Positions 36,726 through 45,841 of a DNA stretch of 64,000 nt are shown here, piece after piece; position 1 is the stretch's first letter; every line of letters begins with the position of its first letter. Source of the DNA: JAFAXD01 sp963760435 (GTDB lineage: Bacteria > Pseudomonadota > Alphaproteobacteria > Rhizobiales > Xanthobacteraceae); NCBI GenBank assembly GCA_963760435.1, contig CAVXDE010000027.1, positions 245,158 through 309,157 on the forward strand, read 5' to 3'. The notes under the pieces are model-generated. The model was not told the DNA's origin and made no database searches. It saw only the letters and a program-made list of their open reading frames with translations. The position numbers were made by a program, and so were the translations under genes.

Positions 36726-36920
36726 TCAGCGCAACGTGACCAGCGGCTTTTCGGTCGAGGCGTTGTGGTTGCTGCAATCCGCCGACGCCGTCGGCGGGAA
36801 GCCGATGTAATCATCGAATTGATGCACGTCGGCGGGCCGGAACTGGCCCGCGAACCCGAGCCCGATCACACACACGGCAAGAAATCCGGCAAACCCGAGA
36901 ACAACTGTTTGGCTGGTCAT
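36726..36920 (-). CDS. Small single-pass membrane or exported protein
   Basis: The 64-residue frame starts at the ATG at 36920, with a hydrophobic segment (VVLGFAGFLAVCVIGLGFAG) and a short tail beginning FRPADVHQFDDYIG. The PADVHQ motif after the membrane segment parallels PADMHQ in the protein at 32326-32511. It is convergent with the CxxC protein, with a 10-base gap between stops. The family is not recognised. Confidence 0.6.
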   Translation of the reverse strand: MTSQTVVLGFAGFLAVCVIGLGFAGQFRPADVHQFDDYIGFPPTASADCSNHNASTEKPLVTLR

Positions 36921-37109
36921 GGCTGATCGTTCCTCTGGCATGAGCTGCAGGTGGCCGCGCACGCCGCCGCGCGCGGCGAGCAAGCCCTTTGAACTGGATG
37001 GAAGTGTTGTTGGACGGCTCTACAAATCACCGCCGCAGCCACGGTGCCATGCTATGGACGCCGCCGATGTGATGCGGGTCACGCCAGACTGGACAAGTTT
37101 GCGGCAATC

Positions 37110-37212
37110 GAGCTAGAGCACATCCCGATTAGAAGGATCGGGACGCGCTCTAAATCTTTTTTGCGCATGTCCTTATCGGAAAACCGGTGTCCACTTTTCC
37201 GGGACATGCGCT
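37110..37212. repeat. Pair of rhizobial palindromic repeats
   Basis: The first hairpin (about 37114-37153) pairs AGAGC ... ATCCCGAT with ATCGGGA ... GCTCT. The second pairs GCGCATGTCC (37163-37172) with GGACATGCGC (37202-37211) around CGGAAAACCGGTGTCCACTT. The second is the well-known GCATG-N-CGGAAAACCGGTTCCCACTTTTC-type intergenic repeat of Bradyrhizobium and relatives. It lies just downstream of the NlpC/P60 gene end. Confidence 0.75.
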
Positions 37213-37235
37213 AAGCGACCAAAACTGCAACAAAA

Positions 37236-38819
37236 TCACTGCTGTGTCCTGAACCGCCGCAGCATGTAATCCTCAAAATGATCGATCTCGTAGACGCTGT
37301 CGCAAACCGCGCCGCAGCGGCTCGCGGCCTCGGTGACCCGAATGCCGATCGAGGCGCCGTCGAGATCCACCTGCTCGCGGTATAGCGCGACGTGGTGATC
37401 GGGCAGCAACAGTACGTCTCCGATATGCATGTGGTGCAGCTGATCGACCGGATCGGTCAAATCAGGCAGCTCGTAGGTCCCCGCGTGATGATCGAGATGC
37501 CAGACGTTGGACACGAGGCCGGAGCAGTCAACGCCCGCCGTTACCCGGCGCGACCCCGCTGACCAGAACGTCCCGCCGATGTTGCCGGCGATGAAGCCGC
37601 GCTTGATCTTGTCGTCGAATCGTTCAAGCGAATCGTTGCCGCCCCAATCATAGGGCACGCCCAGCATGGCGACGGGTGTGCGCAGACGCATCTGCTCGGC
37701 CGGAACCACAAAGCGCTGGCGGTTGCGGCACTCGAGCTCGAGGCCAGGCACGATCATCGCCGAACAGGGATTGCGGCGGTTGGTTTCGCTCAGCGTCCAG
37801 CGGTGATCCCGATAGGCATCCATCTCGCGGCGCATCTGCGCGCGCGACGGCGCTTGCTGCATGTCGTCCGCCGGGTCCGCGCCTGAGCCACGCCCGGCCC
37901 AGGCCGCGGCGACAGCGACAGGCTTGGGCTCAGGCATCGGAAAGATGTCCGCGGGTGCCGGCGCATGAGCCCAATGCCGCGCCCGGCCGACGGCTTTCTG
38001 CAGAGCCACCAGATAGGGCGATGGCGTCTGAAACGCGAGATCGTAGATCTTGAACGGACCGGGCTTGCCATCCGTTACAATGCTCGCGAGCAGCGCGATC
38101 GTGCCGTCCGGCAGGATGGTCGCGTAATCGAAGCCGACACGCGACATGACCGCAATCGGCAGGGCTGCAATGCCTGAGAGCGTGCCGTCGCGCTCAAACC
38201 GGCCCACATACACATTGACTTTGACGCGCCGCTCATCCGCCTCGCCGGGCGGCGGCTCGCTCATGTAGAACTCCTTCCACAGCGCGTAGCGCCGCCCGTC
38301 GCCAAAGCGTTCGAGCTCGCGCGCGCTGGCCATGTAGTACGGGCCGATTGCGCGGATGCGCAGCGCGCCCGCCCCACGGAACGGCTGGAGCAGCAACCCG
38401 GATGGCACGCGCACCCATGGCGGAACCCGGTAGGTCGGATCGCCGGCCTGATGCTCGATCAGCTCGAACTCACGCGGCCATGCCGTCTGATCCCGAGCGA
38501 CCTCGATGCGGGAGCGGCCGTCCTCGGAAATGATCGCAACGCTCCCCGGCAGCCGCACCAGCCGCCAGGGACGAAACCCGACCGGCATGCTGGCCGTACG
38601 CACCGGCGTGCCGTGCGTGTCAGCGTAGGCCGAGATGGTGCCGTCCAAGGGGTCGATGACCGCCAGGACACTGTCATGCAGGTGGAAGATGTGGCTCGGC
38701 CCGGCACCGTCGCGGTCCTGGCGTACTTCGATTTCGGTAAATGCAGCTGCCGGAGCCGCGTGCAGCCCCAGCAAACAAATCAACGCCAGTGCTGCCGACC
38801 TGATGCTCATCAAATACAA
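37236..38819 (-). CDS. Exported protein with C-terminal NlpC/P60-like domain
   Basis: Protein of 527 residues with a signal peptide (AALALICLLGLHAAPAAA). A long beta-rich region (about 25-330) is of unclear fold. The C-terminal part carries an NlpC/P60-like motif: VPYDWGGNDSLE, then GVDCSGLVSNVWHL with the catalytic Cys, and DHHVALYRE with the catalytic His. These cysteine peptidases usually cleave peptidoglycan stem peptides. A long N-terminal region of unknown role is joined to a late catalytic domain. It stands alone, with repeats downstream. Confidence 0.8.
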   Translation of the reverse strand: MYLMSIRSAALALICLLGLHAAPAAAFTEIEVRQDRDGAGPSHIFHLHDSVLAVIDPLDGTISAYADTHGTPVRTASMPVGFRPWRLVRLPGSVAIISEDGRSRIEVARDQTAWPREFELIEHQAGDPTYRVPPWVRVPSGLLLQPFRGAGALRIRAIGPYYMASARELERFGDGRRYALWKEFYMSEPPPGEADERRVKVNVYVGRFERDGTLSGIAALPIAVMSRVGFDYATILPDGTIALLASIVTDGKPGPFKIYDLAFQTPSPYLVALQKAVGRARHWAHAPAPADIFPMPEPKPVAVAAAWAGRGSGADPADDMQQAPSRAQMRREMDAYRDHRWTLSETNRRNPCSAMIVPGLELECRNRQRFVVPAEQMRLRTPVAMLGVPYDWGGNDSLERFDDKIKRGFIAGNIGGTFWSAGSRRVTAGVDCSGLVSNVWHLDHHAGTYELPDLTDPVDQLHHMHIGDVLLLPDHHVALYREQVDLDGASIGIRVTEAASRCGAVCDSVYEIDHFEDYMLRRFRTQQ

Positions 38820-38956
38820 ACGGCTCCGCGCTTCCCCGGGATTGGAACACGGCGCGCGATGTTACTGTTGGAGAGTGCCGGCGGCAGGAAATGCCGACCG
38901 GCCAAGCGGCCCCTCGCCGTCCCCCACCCCACCCCGGCTGGGGTCGCCACTATGCC

Positions 38957-40108
38957 TTAGCGAATGCGCTCAATTTGTGGCTGCGCTACCGGCAAGGAGA
39001 AGGCGGCCACGAGCTTGACCAGATCGGCCTGTCGGCTGGTGCCCGTCTTCGCAAACAAACGGCCGAGGTGCGTTTTGACCGTGGTCTCGGCGATGCCGAG
39101 CTTCGCGGCAACATCCGGCACCCCGCCGACCTCGACGATGCCGAAGAGCACGCGCAATTCGGCTGGCGTGAGTCTGTAGGTCTGTCGCACGAGATCGGAT
39201 GAGGGACGGCACTCCATCCCGACCCGGCGCACAAAGAGCGCAACGCTCGCGCCGGACGCCCGCTCTGATTGCACGCGCATCCCCGACTGCAGCGGCAGCA
39301 CATGGGCGATATGGTGCGCGCCGCTGCGAGCGACGAGCGGCAGCGCGATCCCGGTCGTGCCGACCGCCATGTCCCCGCGCGCGGCCGCCGTGATGGCGGC
39401 GTTCAACACCTGGTCGCTCTGCACGTTGAGGGCGACCAGGCGATCGGCGGCCGCGCGCAGAACATCGGAAGAGTCCAGCAGTTCCTGGGCGACGGTATTG
39501 GCATGCACGACGCGACCGCCGGGATCGAGCAGAAACACGGCCGCGCTCAGAGCGTCCAGCGTTCGCGCAAACGCCGCCGCCTCGGCCTGCTTGAACCCCA
39601 TGATCCGGCCGATCAGTACCGCGCGGCGCACATGCGGCACGATCAGCCGCATGCGGGCACGCATCTCATCATCGACCATGCCGTGGACGCGATGGCGCGA
39701 GACGCTGAGGTATGCATAACCAGCTGCTGATCGTTCGAGCACGGCGACACCGACATCGACCCATCCCTGCGGGCGGGCCCATTCCTGATAGAAGCGTCCG
39801 CTGCGAAATTCCTGATAATCCACAAGCTCTGGAATGCTCATGACCTGATCGGCATCACTAAATCGTGAAGTCGCTACTGGTCCGAGCTGGGAATAAGTCT
39901 CCGCATAGAGTTTCATGTAGTGCGGATCGCCGCCTGCGTGGCAATGGGCCTCGACGCATTTCCTGATCGGATCCTTCACCAAAAGTCCGCTGACATGGCC
40001 GTTAACAAGCCTCGCGATGCGCGCGAGGACATCCTCCCACAGCGCGGGTTGCAGCGCTGCATCGTAGGTATCGGCGATGATCCGCGCGACGTCCGGCAGT
40101 TCGCACAT
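38957..40108 (-). CDS. LuxR-family transcriptional regulator
   Basis: Regulator of 383 residues. A long N-terminal sensory region (about 1-300, PAS-like in FLLDPGGRVVHANTVAQELL) is followed by a C-terminal LuxR/FixJ helix-turn-helix, LTPAELRVLFGIVEVGG onward, with AAKLGIAETTVKTHLGRLFAK. The effector is unknown. It is divergent from the AraC-type regulator across a 114-bp gap, so the two regulators may control each other. It is intact. Confidence 0.88.
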   Translation of the reverse strand: MCELPDVARIIADTYDAALQPALWEDVLARIARLVNGHVSGLLVKDPIRKCVEAHCHAGGDPHYMKLYAETYSQLGPVATSRFSDADQVMSIPELVDYQEFRSGRFYQEWARPQGWVDVGVAVLERSAAGYAYLSVSRHRVHGMVDDEMRARMRLIVPHVRRAVLIGRIMGFKQAEAAAFARTLDALSAAVFLLDPGGRVVHANTVAQELLDSSDVLRAAADRLVALNVQSDQVLNAAITAAARGDMAVGTTGIALPLVARSGAHHIAHVLPLQSGMRVQSERASGASVALFVRRVGMECRPSSDLVRQTYRLTPAELRVLFGIVEVGGVPDVAAKLGIAETTVKTHLGRLFAKTGTSRQADLVKLVAAFSLPVAQPQIERIR

Positions 40109-40222
40109 GGCATTCGCTCACGTAGTTGTGAAAACCAAATTTCTGGGGGAACGAACGCTGTGAGGTCCGTCACTTTGTGATGACGGCGACAGCGTGTAGA
40201 TCACCTGCCTCTACACGGACCG

Positions 40223-41254
40223 GTGCGAGCGATCTTGGGCGGGAGCGCAAACAAATTGGTCAACGGTGCAACAAGCAAATCGAATCTTCAGCAACACATA
40301 GCTTTGCGGCAGACACAAACCGCGGTGTGGTCGACCGAGGTACTGCCCGAGCGCGAGCGCTTTCCTTACTGGCGCGACGCCGTGTGCCGCACGGTTTTCA
40401 ACGTCTCGATCGAGGCGCAACCCGAGCGGTTCTTCGCCCGCATGTCGACGCGCCGCTCCGGCGCGTTCCGATTCGCCACCACCACGTCGAGCGGTACCTA
40501 CGAGCTGATCCGCACCCAGCGCGATATCTCCCGCGCGCCGGCCGATCATTACACCCTGTATCTGCAACTGAGCGGGCAGACCGTCCTCAATCAGGACGAC
40601 GGTGCCAGGCCGGTGCGGGGCAAGGAAATCCTGTTCTATGATGAGCGCATGCCGTTTCGGGCCACGCTGATGGACGGCGTGCGCACCATGGCGGTGATCC
40701 CGCGCCCCATGATCGACCGCCGCGCACCGTGGTTGCGCCGGCAGCCGGTGCAGATTTTCAGCGGGCACTCCCCCTATATCGACCTCGCGCGGCGGCATCT
40801 GGTGCAACTCGGCGCAGAGGGCGCCAGCTTGGGCGAGAGCGCGACCGCGCTGTTGATGGAGAATGTCTGCAACCTGCTGGCGCTGGCCGGCGCGCGCGAC
40901 GTGCCGACAAGCCGGATGGAAGCCGATCTACAAATCGAGGCCATGCTCGCGTTCTGCCGCCAGCATCTACATGACCCCGCACTGTCGCCGCAGATGGTGG
41001 CTGACCACCTCGGCATTTCGCTGCGGACCTTGCACTCACGCTTTCGGCAAATCAGCTCGACCTTCGGCCGCTGGATGCTGGAGCATCGGCTCGATGCCTG
41101 TCGCACGGCGCTACGCGACGCCAGCCAGCGGGCGCTGAACATCTCCGACATCGCCTATCGCTGGGGCTTCAACGACCTGTCGCACTTCAACAAGACGTTC
41201 CGACAGCGCTTCGACTGCACGCCCGGCGAATGGCGCCATGCAGGGATGAGTTAA
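40223..41254 (+). CDS. AraC-family transcriptional regulator
   Basis: Regulator of about 343 residues with an N-terminal AraC-binding-like ligand domain and two C-terminal helix-turn-helix motifs: MVADHLGISLRTLHSRFRQI, then ISDIAYRWGFNDLSHFNKTF. The family signature is at the end. The given GTG start is weak, and later starts in the first 35 codons are possible. It is divergent from the LuxR-type gene. Its target genes cannot be read from the sequence. Confidence 0.88.
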   Translation: MRAILGGSANKLVNGATSKSNLQQHIALRQTQTAVWSTEVLPERERFPYWRDAVCRTVFNVSIEAQPERFFARMSTRRSGAFRFATTTSSGTYELIRTQRDISRAPADHYTLYLQLSGQTVLNQDDGARPVRGKEILFYDERMPFRATLMDGVRTMAVIPRPMIDRRAPWLRRQPVQIFSGHSPYIDLARRHLVQLGAEGASLGESATALLMENVCNLLALAGARDVPTSRMEADLQIEAMLAFCRQHLHDPALSPQMVADHLGISLRTLHSRFRQISSTFGRWMLEHRLDACRTALRDASQRALNISDIAYRWGFNDLSHFNKTFRQRFDCTPGEWRHAGMS

Positions 41255-41256
41255 CG

Positions 41257-41280
41257 AGGGTGGGCTGCAACGCCCACCCT
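41257..41280. terminator. Bidirectional hairpin between convergent genes
   Basis: Perfect nine-base stem AGGGTGGGC / GCCCACCCT with a six-base loop (TGCAAC). It lies three bases after the AraC-type gene stop codon and ten bases before the convergent GFA-family gene stop. No long T run follows on the plus strand. The placement supports termination from both sides. Confidence 0.75.
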
Positions 41281-41289
41281 GCTCCGGCG

Positions 41290-41712
41290 CTACTCCGCGA
41301 TCATCTCTCCCGAGCCGCCGAACTCGGCGGGGAAGTCCTTGAGTTTGGGAAGGCCGTCGCGCATCGGCAGCACCGTTTCCGCGTAGTTGACATGCACACC
41401 GGGCGTGAACTTCAAACTCGGGATCGTCGCTGCGAACACGTCGACGAGCCCAATCGTCGGATGATTGGCCAGCAGATGGCCGCCGCATTTCGCACAGTAT
41501 CGGCGCTGACTGAACTTGGTCTTCTCGAACGTGGCAACGTGCTCGGCTCCCGCCGTGATCGCGACCGCCTCCGGGCGCCACAGCGAGAACGCATTCACCG
41601 GACCGCCCGACCATGACCGGCAGGACGCACAGTGACAGTAGCCCATGGCCTCCGGCTCGCCGGTGACCTTCACCTCGACAGCTCCGCAGAAACAGCGTCC
41701 GACGTGGACCAT
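41290..41712 (-). CDS. GFA/CENP-V-family zinc-binding protein
   Basis: Protein of 140 residues of the glutathione-dependent formaldehyde-activating (GFA) family. It has a Cys-rich zinc pattern: GRCFCGAVEVKV, then GYCHCASCRSWSG, and RRYCAKCGGHL. These bind two zinc ions. Most family members are uncharacterised, and direct formaldehyde-glutathione activity is proven only for some. The ATG at 41712 begins the conserved core. The frame is open upstream to 41820. It is intact. Confidence 0.85.
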   Translation of the reverse strand: MVHVGRCFCGAVEVKVTGEPEAMGYCHCASCRSWSGGPVNAFSLWRPEAVAITAGAEHVATFEKTKFSQRRYCAKCGGHLLANHPTIGLVDVFAATIPSLKFTPGVHVNYAETVLPMRDGLPKLKDFPAEFGGSGEMIAE

Positions 41713-41854
41713 CGCTATTCTCCAACTTGTTTGATCCAGATGCTGAACAAAGGGCGCGACCCTATGGCCGTGCCCGGCTCCCGGCATCAGCCAATCGGAG
41801 GACCCAGGATGGCAGATCAATCAAGTCGATGTGAAGACCCCGTCAGCGTCAATC

Positions 41855-43009
41855 TCAGCGTGGCGCCAATTCCGTGATCAGTTTGTTGACCCCCTTGGAC
41901 ATCGCATCGAAGCCGCCGACGCTGAACTCGTTGATCGACGCAAACACCCCGATTCCGCGCGCCGGGGCAAACGCCACATAGCTGAATTCCCCCTGCAACC
42001 CGCCGGTCTTCTGCAGAATGAGCGGCCGGTCGCCCTCCGGCCGCATCACCACCCAGCCGAGCCCCATGGCATCCATCCGGCCAGCTTCATCGAATCCGAC
42101 GACCGGGTTGAGACCATCTCGCTCCACGTAGACGGCGTGGTCCAGGAGCCGCATCTCGGCGTCCTGCGTGGCGAAGCGATCCAGATGCCAGCGCAGCCAG
42201 CGCAGCATATCGTTACCGGTCGCGTAAAGGCCGCCCGCGCCCTGGACCATTGGCGGCGTCTCGATGAGAGGGAGCGTCGCGCCGTCGAAGCCGTGGCCCT
42301 GCATGGCGCGCTCGCGATCGCCGGGGCGCAGATTGAAGATCGTGTCCTTGAGGCCGGCGGGCGCGAGCACACGCTTGCGCAGGACTTCCTCGTAAGGCTC
42401 GCCCGCCGCGTTGCCGAGCGCCTGCGCTAACAGGTCATAGCCGAAGTTCGAATAGGACATGCCGGTGCCCGCGGGAAACAGCTGCACGTCCGGCTTGAGC
42501 GAGGCGATGTAGTCCTCTTTGGTGCCCATCGCGGTGATCGTGCCCTTGCCGATGGATTTCACGGCGGGCTCGCGCGGAAGGCCGGAGGTGTAGGTGGCGA
42601 GGTCGATCAGCGTGATCGGCTTGTGATCAAGCTCGGGAATCGCGACGTTCCAGCCAAGCTTGTCCGCCAACCGATCGGTAAATCCGACCTTTCCGTCGGC
42701 GACCATGGAGGCGAGCGTTGCGCCGGTAAACACCTTGGTGATCGAGCCGATGCGCATGAGGGTGTCGCCGTCAGGCACCTTTCCGTTGCCCTTTGCAGTC
42801 TCCCCATAGCCGTGCACGACCGATTCACCGTTGCGCACGACGGCGATCACGAGCCCCGGCACTTTCGCCTCGAGGAATATGAACGTGCCGGTGAAATCGA
42901 CGGTTTCATCCAGGAGCGGGCTCGCTGCGCGCGCCGGCAGGGCCGCGAGCATCAGGGCCGCCATGATGATCGACGCGACGCGTGCCGTGCTTCTGAGAAG
43001 GCGTTGCAT
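41855..43009 (-). CDS. Beta-lactamase-family serine hydrolase (class C-like)
   Basis: Exported penicillin-binding-like hydrolase of about 384 residues. It has a signal peptide (VASIIMAALMLAALPARA), the S-x-x-K motif SITK at residues 89-92 with nucleophile Ser89, and the Y-x-N motif YSN at 186-188. The family includes class C beta-lactamases, D-aminopeptidases and esterases such as EstB. The ATG at 43009 begins the signal peptide; the frame is open to 43102. No AmpR-type regulator is adjacent, so resistance cannot be inferred. Confidence 0.87.
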   Translation of the reverse strand: MQRLLRSTARVASIIMAALMLAALPARAASPLLDETVDFTGTFIFLEAKVPGLVIAVVRNGESVVHGYGETAKGNGKVPDGDTLMRIGSITKVFTGATLASMVADGKVGFTDRLADKLGWNVAIPELDHKPITLIDLATYTSGLPREPAVKSIGKGTITAMGTKEDYIASLKPDVQLFPAGTGMSYSNFGYDLLAQALGNAAGEPYEEVLRKRVLAPAGLKDTIFNLRPGDRERAMQGHGFDGATLPLIETPPMVQGAGGLYATGNDMLRWLRWHLDRFATQDAEMRLLDHAVYVERDGLNPVVGFDEAGRMDAMGLGWVVMRPEGDRPLILQKTGGLQGEFSYVAFAPARGIGVFASINEFSVGGFDAMSKGVNKLITELAPR

Positions 43010-43161
43010 AATTTCCTCGTGCTGATCCAGAGCCCCGGGCGATCCTCTATCCGATGACTTCAGCAGGTGGCAAACGCAAGTCGCGGAGTTGACGCCGATC
43101 AATCTGCGTGTACTGCCAGCAGAATACGCTGGGAACTCGAATTTCCGACGGAGGCGAGGAC

Positions 43162-43347
43162 ATGGTCAGCTGGCTGGCGCGCGGGATTCTCCTCCTTTCA
43201 GGTTTCATCACCAGTTGGTTCATTGCCAAGGACGAGCCGACATTCGGCGGCGTCCAGATGGCGGTCGGCCTTCTCCTGCTTGCGCTGATCGTATTCGTGA
43301 TCGCGTTCTGGCCGACGCAGTGGTTCAGGCACCGCCGGCAACATTAA
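43162..43347 (+). CDS. Small two-helix membrane protein
   Basis: The 61-residue frame from the ATG at 43162 has two hydrophobic segments (WLARGILLLSGFITSWFIA and VGLLLLALIVFVIAFWP) and a basic tail FRHRRQH. A GAGGCGAGGA ribosome site precedes the start. The open frame extends upstream to 43108. It resembles small inner-membrane proteins of unknown function. It is convergent with nothing nearby and divergent from the serine hydrolase gene. Confidence 0.6.
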   Translation: MVSWLARGILLLSGFITSWFIAKDEPTFGGVQMAVGLLLLALIVFVIAFWPTQWFRHRRQH

Positions 43348-43496
43348 CCATACCCCGAAATCGCCACGTTCATGCCCCGGCCAGCTTCGTTGACGTTGTA
43401 AATCCGCCACACTTGGAAGGAATTGTCCGTGGCGGTGGGACCCATTCTGGACATACCGCGTTTTCACGGCATCTTGGTGTGGCGTGGGGTGGGCCA

Positions 43497-43754
43497 ATGT
43501 GGGTGGTCAGCCTGACCTACGGCATCGCCGTGATGGCGGTGACGTCTGCTCTGGCATTCGGGATGATCTGGTCAGTGGAGAAGCTGGCACAGCGAGGCAT
43601 TCGCCATGATTGGCGCATGACCTTTCGGTTGCACGGCTCGCACGCCTGGTGGTCGCGAACGGGGGATGAACATGCTTACTACGCGGAAGCAGGATCGGAC
43701 GCGGAAACTCCCGACGTTCGAGCAAACCGAACCGGCAGTGAAGCGGGGCGTTGA
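43497..43754 (+). CDS. Small predicted membrane protein
   Basis: The 85-residue frame from the ATG at 43497 has one clear hydrophobic segment (VSLTYGIAVMAVTSALAFGM) followed by a charged tail. A GGGGTGGG ribosome site precedes the start. Its last 89 bases overlap the next small frame in another reading frame. One of the two may be spurious. The family is not recognised. Confidence 0.4.
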   Translation: MWVVSLTYGIAVMAVTSALAFGMIWSVEKLAQRGIRHDWRMTFRLHGSHAWWSRTGDEHAYYAEAGSDAETPDVRANRTGSEAGR

Positions 43755-43914
43755 TCGCGACGGCCAGGGGCTCCTGGCGATCGCAATGCTGATCTTCGCG
43801 CTTGCACTGTGCGCGCTCGTGTTCCAGTCGGGATGGAAGGAAATCTCGGCGCAGGATTGCGGCGCCGACAGCTCGTGCCAGGCGGTCACCGCCAGCACCA
43901 GCGCCACGAAATAA
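43666..43914 (+). CDS. Small single-pass membrane protein
   Basis: The 82-residue frame starts at 43666 or 43672. It has a basic N-terminus (TRKQDRTRKLPTFEQTEPAV), one membrane helix (LLAIAMLIFALALCALVFQ) and a short tail with two Cys in QDCGADSSCQAV. The tail probably lies in the periplasm, where the two Cys could form a disulfide. The family is not recognised. It ends 26 bp before a hairpin that may terminate it. Confidence 0.6.
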   Translation: MNMLTTRKQDRTRKLPTFEQTEPAVKRGVDRDGQGLLAIAMLIFALALCALVFQSGWKEISAQDCGADSSCQAVTASTSATK

Positions 43915-43939
43915 CGGACTGAGCGACATCGCCGAAATG

Positions 43940-43963
43940 TCTCTCCCCGCTTGCGGGGAGAGA
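43940..43963. terminator. Hairpin after small membrane-protein genes
   Basis: Eleven-base inverted repeat TCTCTCCCCGC / GCGGGGAGAGA separated by two bases. This CTCTCCCCGC-TT-GCGGGGAGAG palindrome is a frequent intergenic element in Bradyrhizobium-like genomes and may act as a terminator. It lies between the gene ending at 43914 and the MFS gene starting at 44177. Confidence 0.65.
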
Positions 43964-44176
43964 TGACGCACGGGCGATGCTTATGCTTGCACGCTGCCCG
44001 ACGAACGAACAGTTGGGCGGGGTACATTCGCGTGCCCTCGGTGGGCACGCACAGGATCGCACCAACTGCATGCCGCCATGCACGCCCGATCCTTGGCCTC
44101 GGCACGCGCGCTTGCTAAGGCACCCCCACAAATTCGCAATCGCTCCGTCCGCCCTGCGGACCGTGGGAGGAAATAC

Positions 44177-45520
44177 ATGTCTGCCGTCGCGCAAGCGATT
44201 GATCTTACACCCATCATCGACCGCCAGAAAGTTGGCGCCTTCCACGTCAAGCTGATCATCATCGCCTTCCTGGTCGTCATGGCCGACGGGTACGACATCG
44301 GCGCTGCCGCCTTTGCCGGCCCGGCGCTCATTCGCGAATGGCACGTGAGCCCGCAGGCGCTCGGCGGCATGTTCAGCGCCGGCCTGTTCGCCGGCTTCTT
44401 CGGCCCGTTGATCCTGGGCCGGATTTCCGATCGCTACGGCCGGCGCACCGCCATCTTCGGCGGCTTGCTGTACTTCGGCCTGTTCACGCTCGCTTCGGTG
44501 CTGGCTCAGAACCTGGCGACCCTGATCGTGCTGCGCTTCATCGCCGGCATCGGCATTGCCGGCGTGCTGCCGATCACCACCGCACTGATCAATGAATACG
44601 CGCCGCGGCGCATGCGGGCGACTCTGTTCGTGCTGATGTTCTCCGGCGTCACCTTCGGCGGCGGCCTGCCTGGCTTGGTTGCCGCCAAGTTCATGGCGAC
44701 GCACGGCTGGCAAATCCTGTTCTGGGTCGGCGGGATCGCGCCGATGCTGGTCGCGGTCCTCGTATATTTTCTGCTGCCGGAATCCATCAAGTTCCTGTCG
44801 CTGCGCTCGGAACGCCATCCCGAGCTCGTGCGCACACTCACCGTGATGCAGCCGGGCCTGGAACTTGACCCCAAGTCGTCCTTCACGATCGGCGGCGAAG
44901 ATAACCGCAAGACATTTTCCTATACCGCGATCTTCCAGGGCCGCCTCGCCTGGATCACGCCGATGTTCTGGCTCTCCAATGCCATCAACCTGATGATCTT
45001 CTATTTCGTGAACCAGTGGGTGCCGACGATCCTCACCAGCCACGGCATATCGACCGAGAGCGCGGCACTGGCGATTACGGCCTTCCAATTCGCCGGCACC
45101 GTCGGCGGGCTCACCATCATGCGCCCGCTCGACAAGTACGGCTTCATCCCGGTGCCAATCCTGTTTCTGCTTGCCATTCCGATCGTTGCCTCGATCGGCC
45201 TGCCCGGCCTCCCCGAGGGCGGGCGCATTGCGCTGGTTGCGGCGGCGGGCTTCTGCCTGCTCGGCCTGCAGTTCGGCAACATCGCATCGGAGACCAATAT
45301 GTTCCCGACCTATGTCCGGTCGTGGGGCGTCGGTTCATGCTTTGCGGCAGGCCGAGTCGGATCGGTCATCGGGCCGATCGTGGGCGGGTTCCTGATCAGC
45401 ATGAACATGCCGACCGAGTATCTGTTCTATATCGCCGCCATCCCGCTCGCGATCGGTTTCATCAACGCCGCGCTTCTGACGCCGCTCTATCGCGCGCAGC
45501 TCCAGCAATCGGGCGGGTGA
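44177..45520 (+). CDS. MFS transporter, aromatic acid:H+ symporter (AAHS) type
   Basis: Permease of 447 residues with twelve predicted helices. It carries the AAHS signature DGYDIGAAAFAGPALIREW in helix one, the GRISDRYGRRTA loop after helix two and PESIKFLSL after helix six. Family members import protonated aromatic acids such as 4-hydroxybenzoate or protocatechuate. The ATG at 44177 follows a GGGAGGA ribosome site; the frame is open to 44078. No catabolic operon is adjacent. The substrate is inferred from the family only. Confidence 0.9.
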   Translation: MSAVAQAIDLTPIIDRQKVGAFHVKLIIIAFLVVMADGYDIGAAAFAGPALIREWHVSPQALGGMFSAGLFAGFFGPLILGRISDRYGRRTAIFGGLLYFGLFTLASVLAQNLATLIVLRFIAGIGIAGVLPITTALINEYAPRRMRATLFVLMFSGVTFGGGLPGLVAAKFMATHGWQILFWVGGIAPMLVAVLVYFLLPESIKFLSLRSERHPELVRTLTVMQPGLELDPKSSFTIGGEDNRKTFSYTAIFQGRLAWITPMFWLSNAINLMIFYFVNQWVPTILTSHGISTESAALAITAFQFAGTVGGLTIMRPLDKYGFIPVPILFLLAIPIVASIGLPGLPEGGRIALVAAAGFCLLGLQFGNIASETNMFPTYVRSWGVGSCFAAGRVGSVIGPIVGGFLISMNMPTEYLFYIAAIPLAIGFINAALLTPLYRAQLQQSGG

Positions 45521-45532
45521 CCCGAAGGCTAC

Positions 45533-45736
45533 TCAATCCACTTGTGCGATCAGGTTCAGCACGTCGCTGATCGGGAAGGCGCGCGCCAGCACCGCGGTGA
45601 TCAGCAGCCCGATTGCCGCAACCCCGACGACCACCTGCAGATCAGGGTTGTGGAGCGCTGCGGACAACGCAGACACTGATTGTACAAGACCGTCGCGCTT
45701 GCGTGTAGGCTCGGTACGAAACCTCGCGATCGACAC
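45533..45736 (-). CDS. Small single-pass membrane protein
   Basis: The 67-residue frame starts with the GTG at 45736, preceded at good distance by a GGGGAGG ribosome site, which decides against the in-frame ATG at 45754. It has a basic N-terminus (RFRTEPTRKRDG) and one hydrophobic segment (VVVGVAAIGLLITAVLA). It is convergent with the MFS gene, with a 12-base gap between stops. The family is not recognised. Confidence 0.6.
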   Translation of the reverse strand: MSIARFRTEPTRKRDGLVQSVSALSAALHNPDLQVVVGVAAIGLLITAVLARAFPISDVLNLIAQVD

Positions 45737-45841
45737 GGCTGACCTCCCCTGCATCCATCTCGGGGAGGATGCCGCATCGTCCGATCGATCGATATGACCG
45801 AGGTCACACCGGAACCCACGACGAGTCCCAGCCGCGGGCGT

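Noticed and set aside
36919..37116. 65-residue plus-strand frame before the paired repeats
   Set aside because: No start context, no hydrophobic segment and overlap with repeat DNA.
43886..45088. 400-residue minus-strand frame opposite the AAHS transporter
   Set aside because: Low-complexity, highly charged translation with no start context; the transporter on the other strand is unmistakable.
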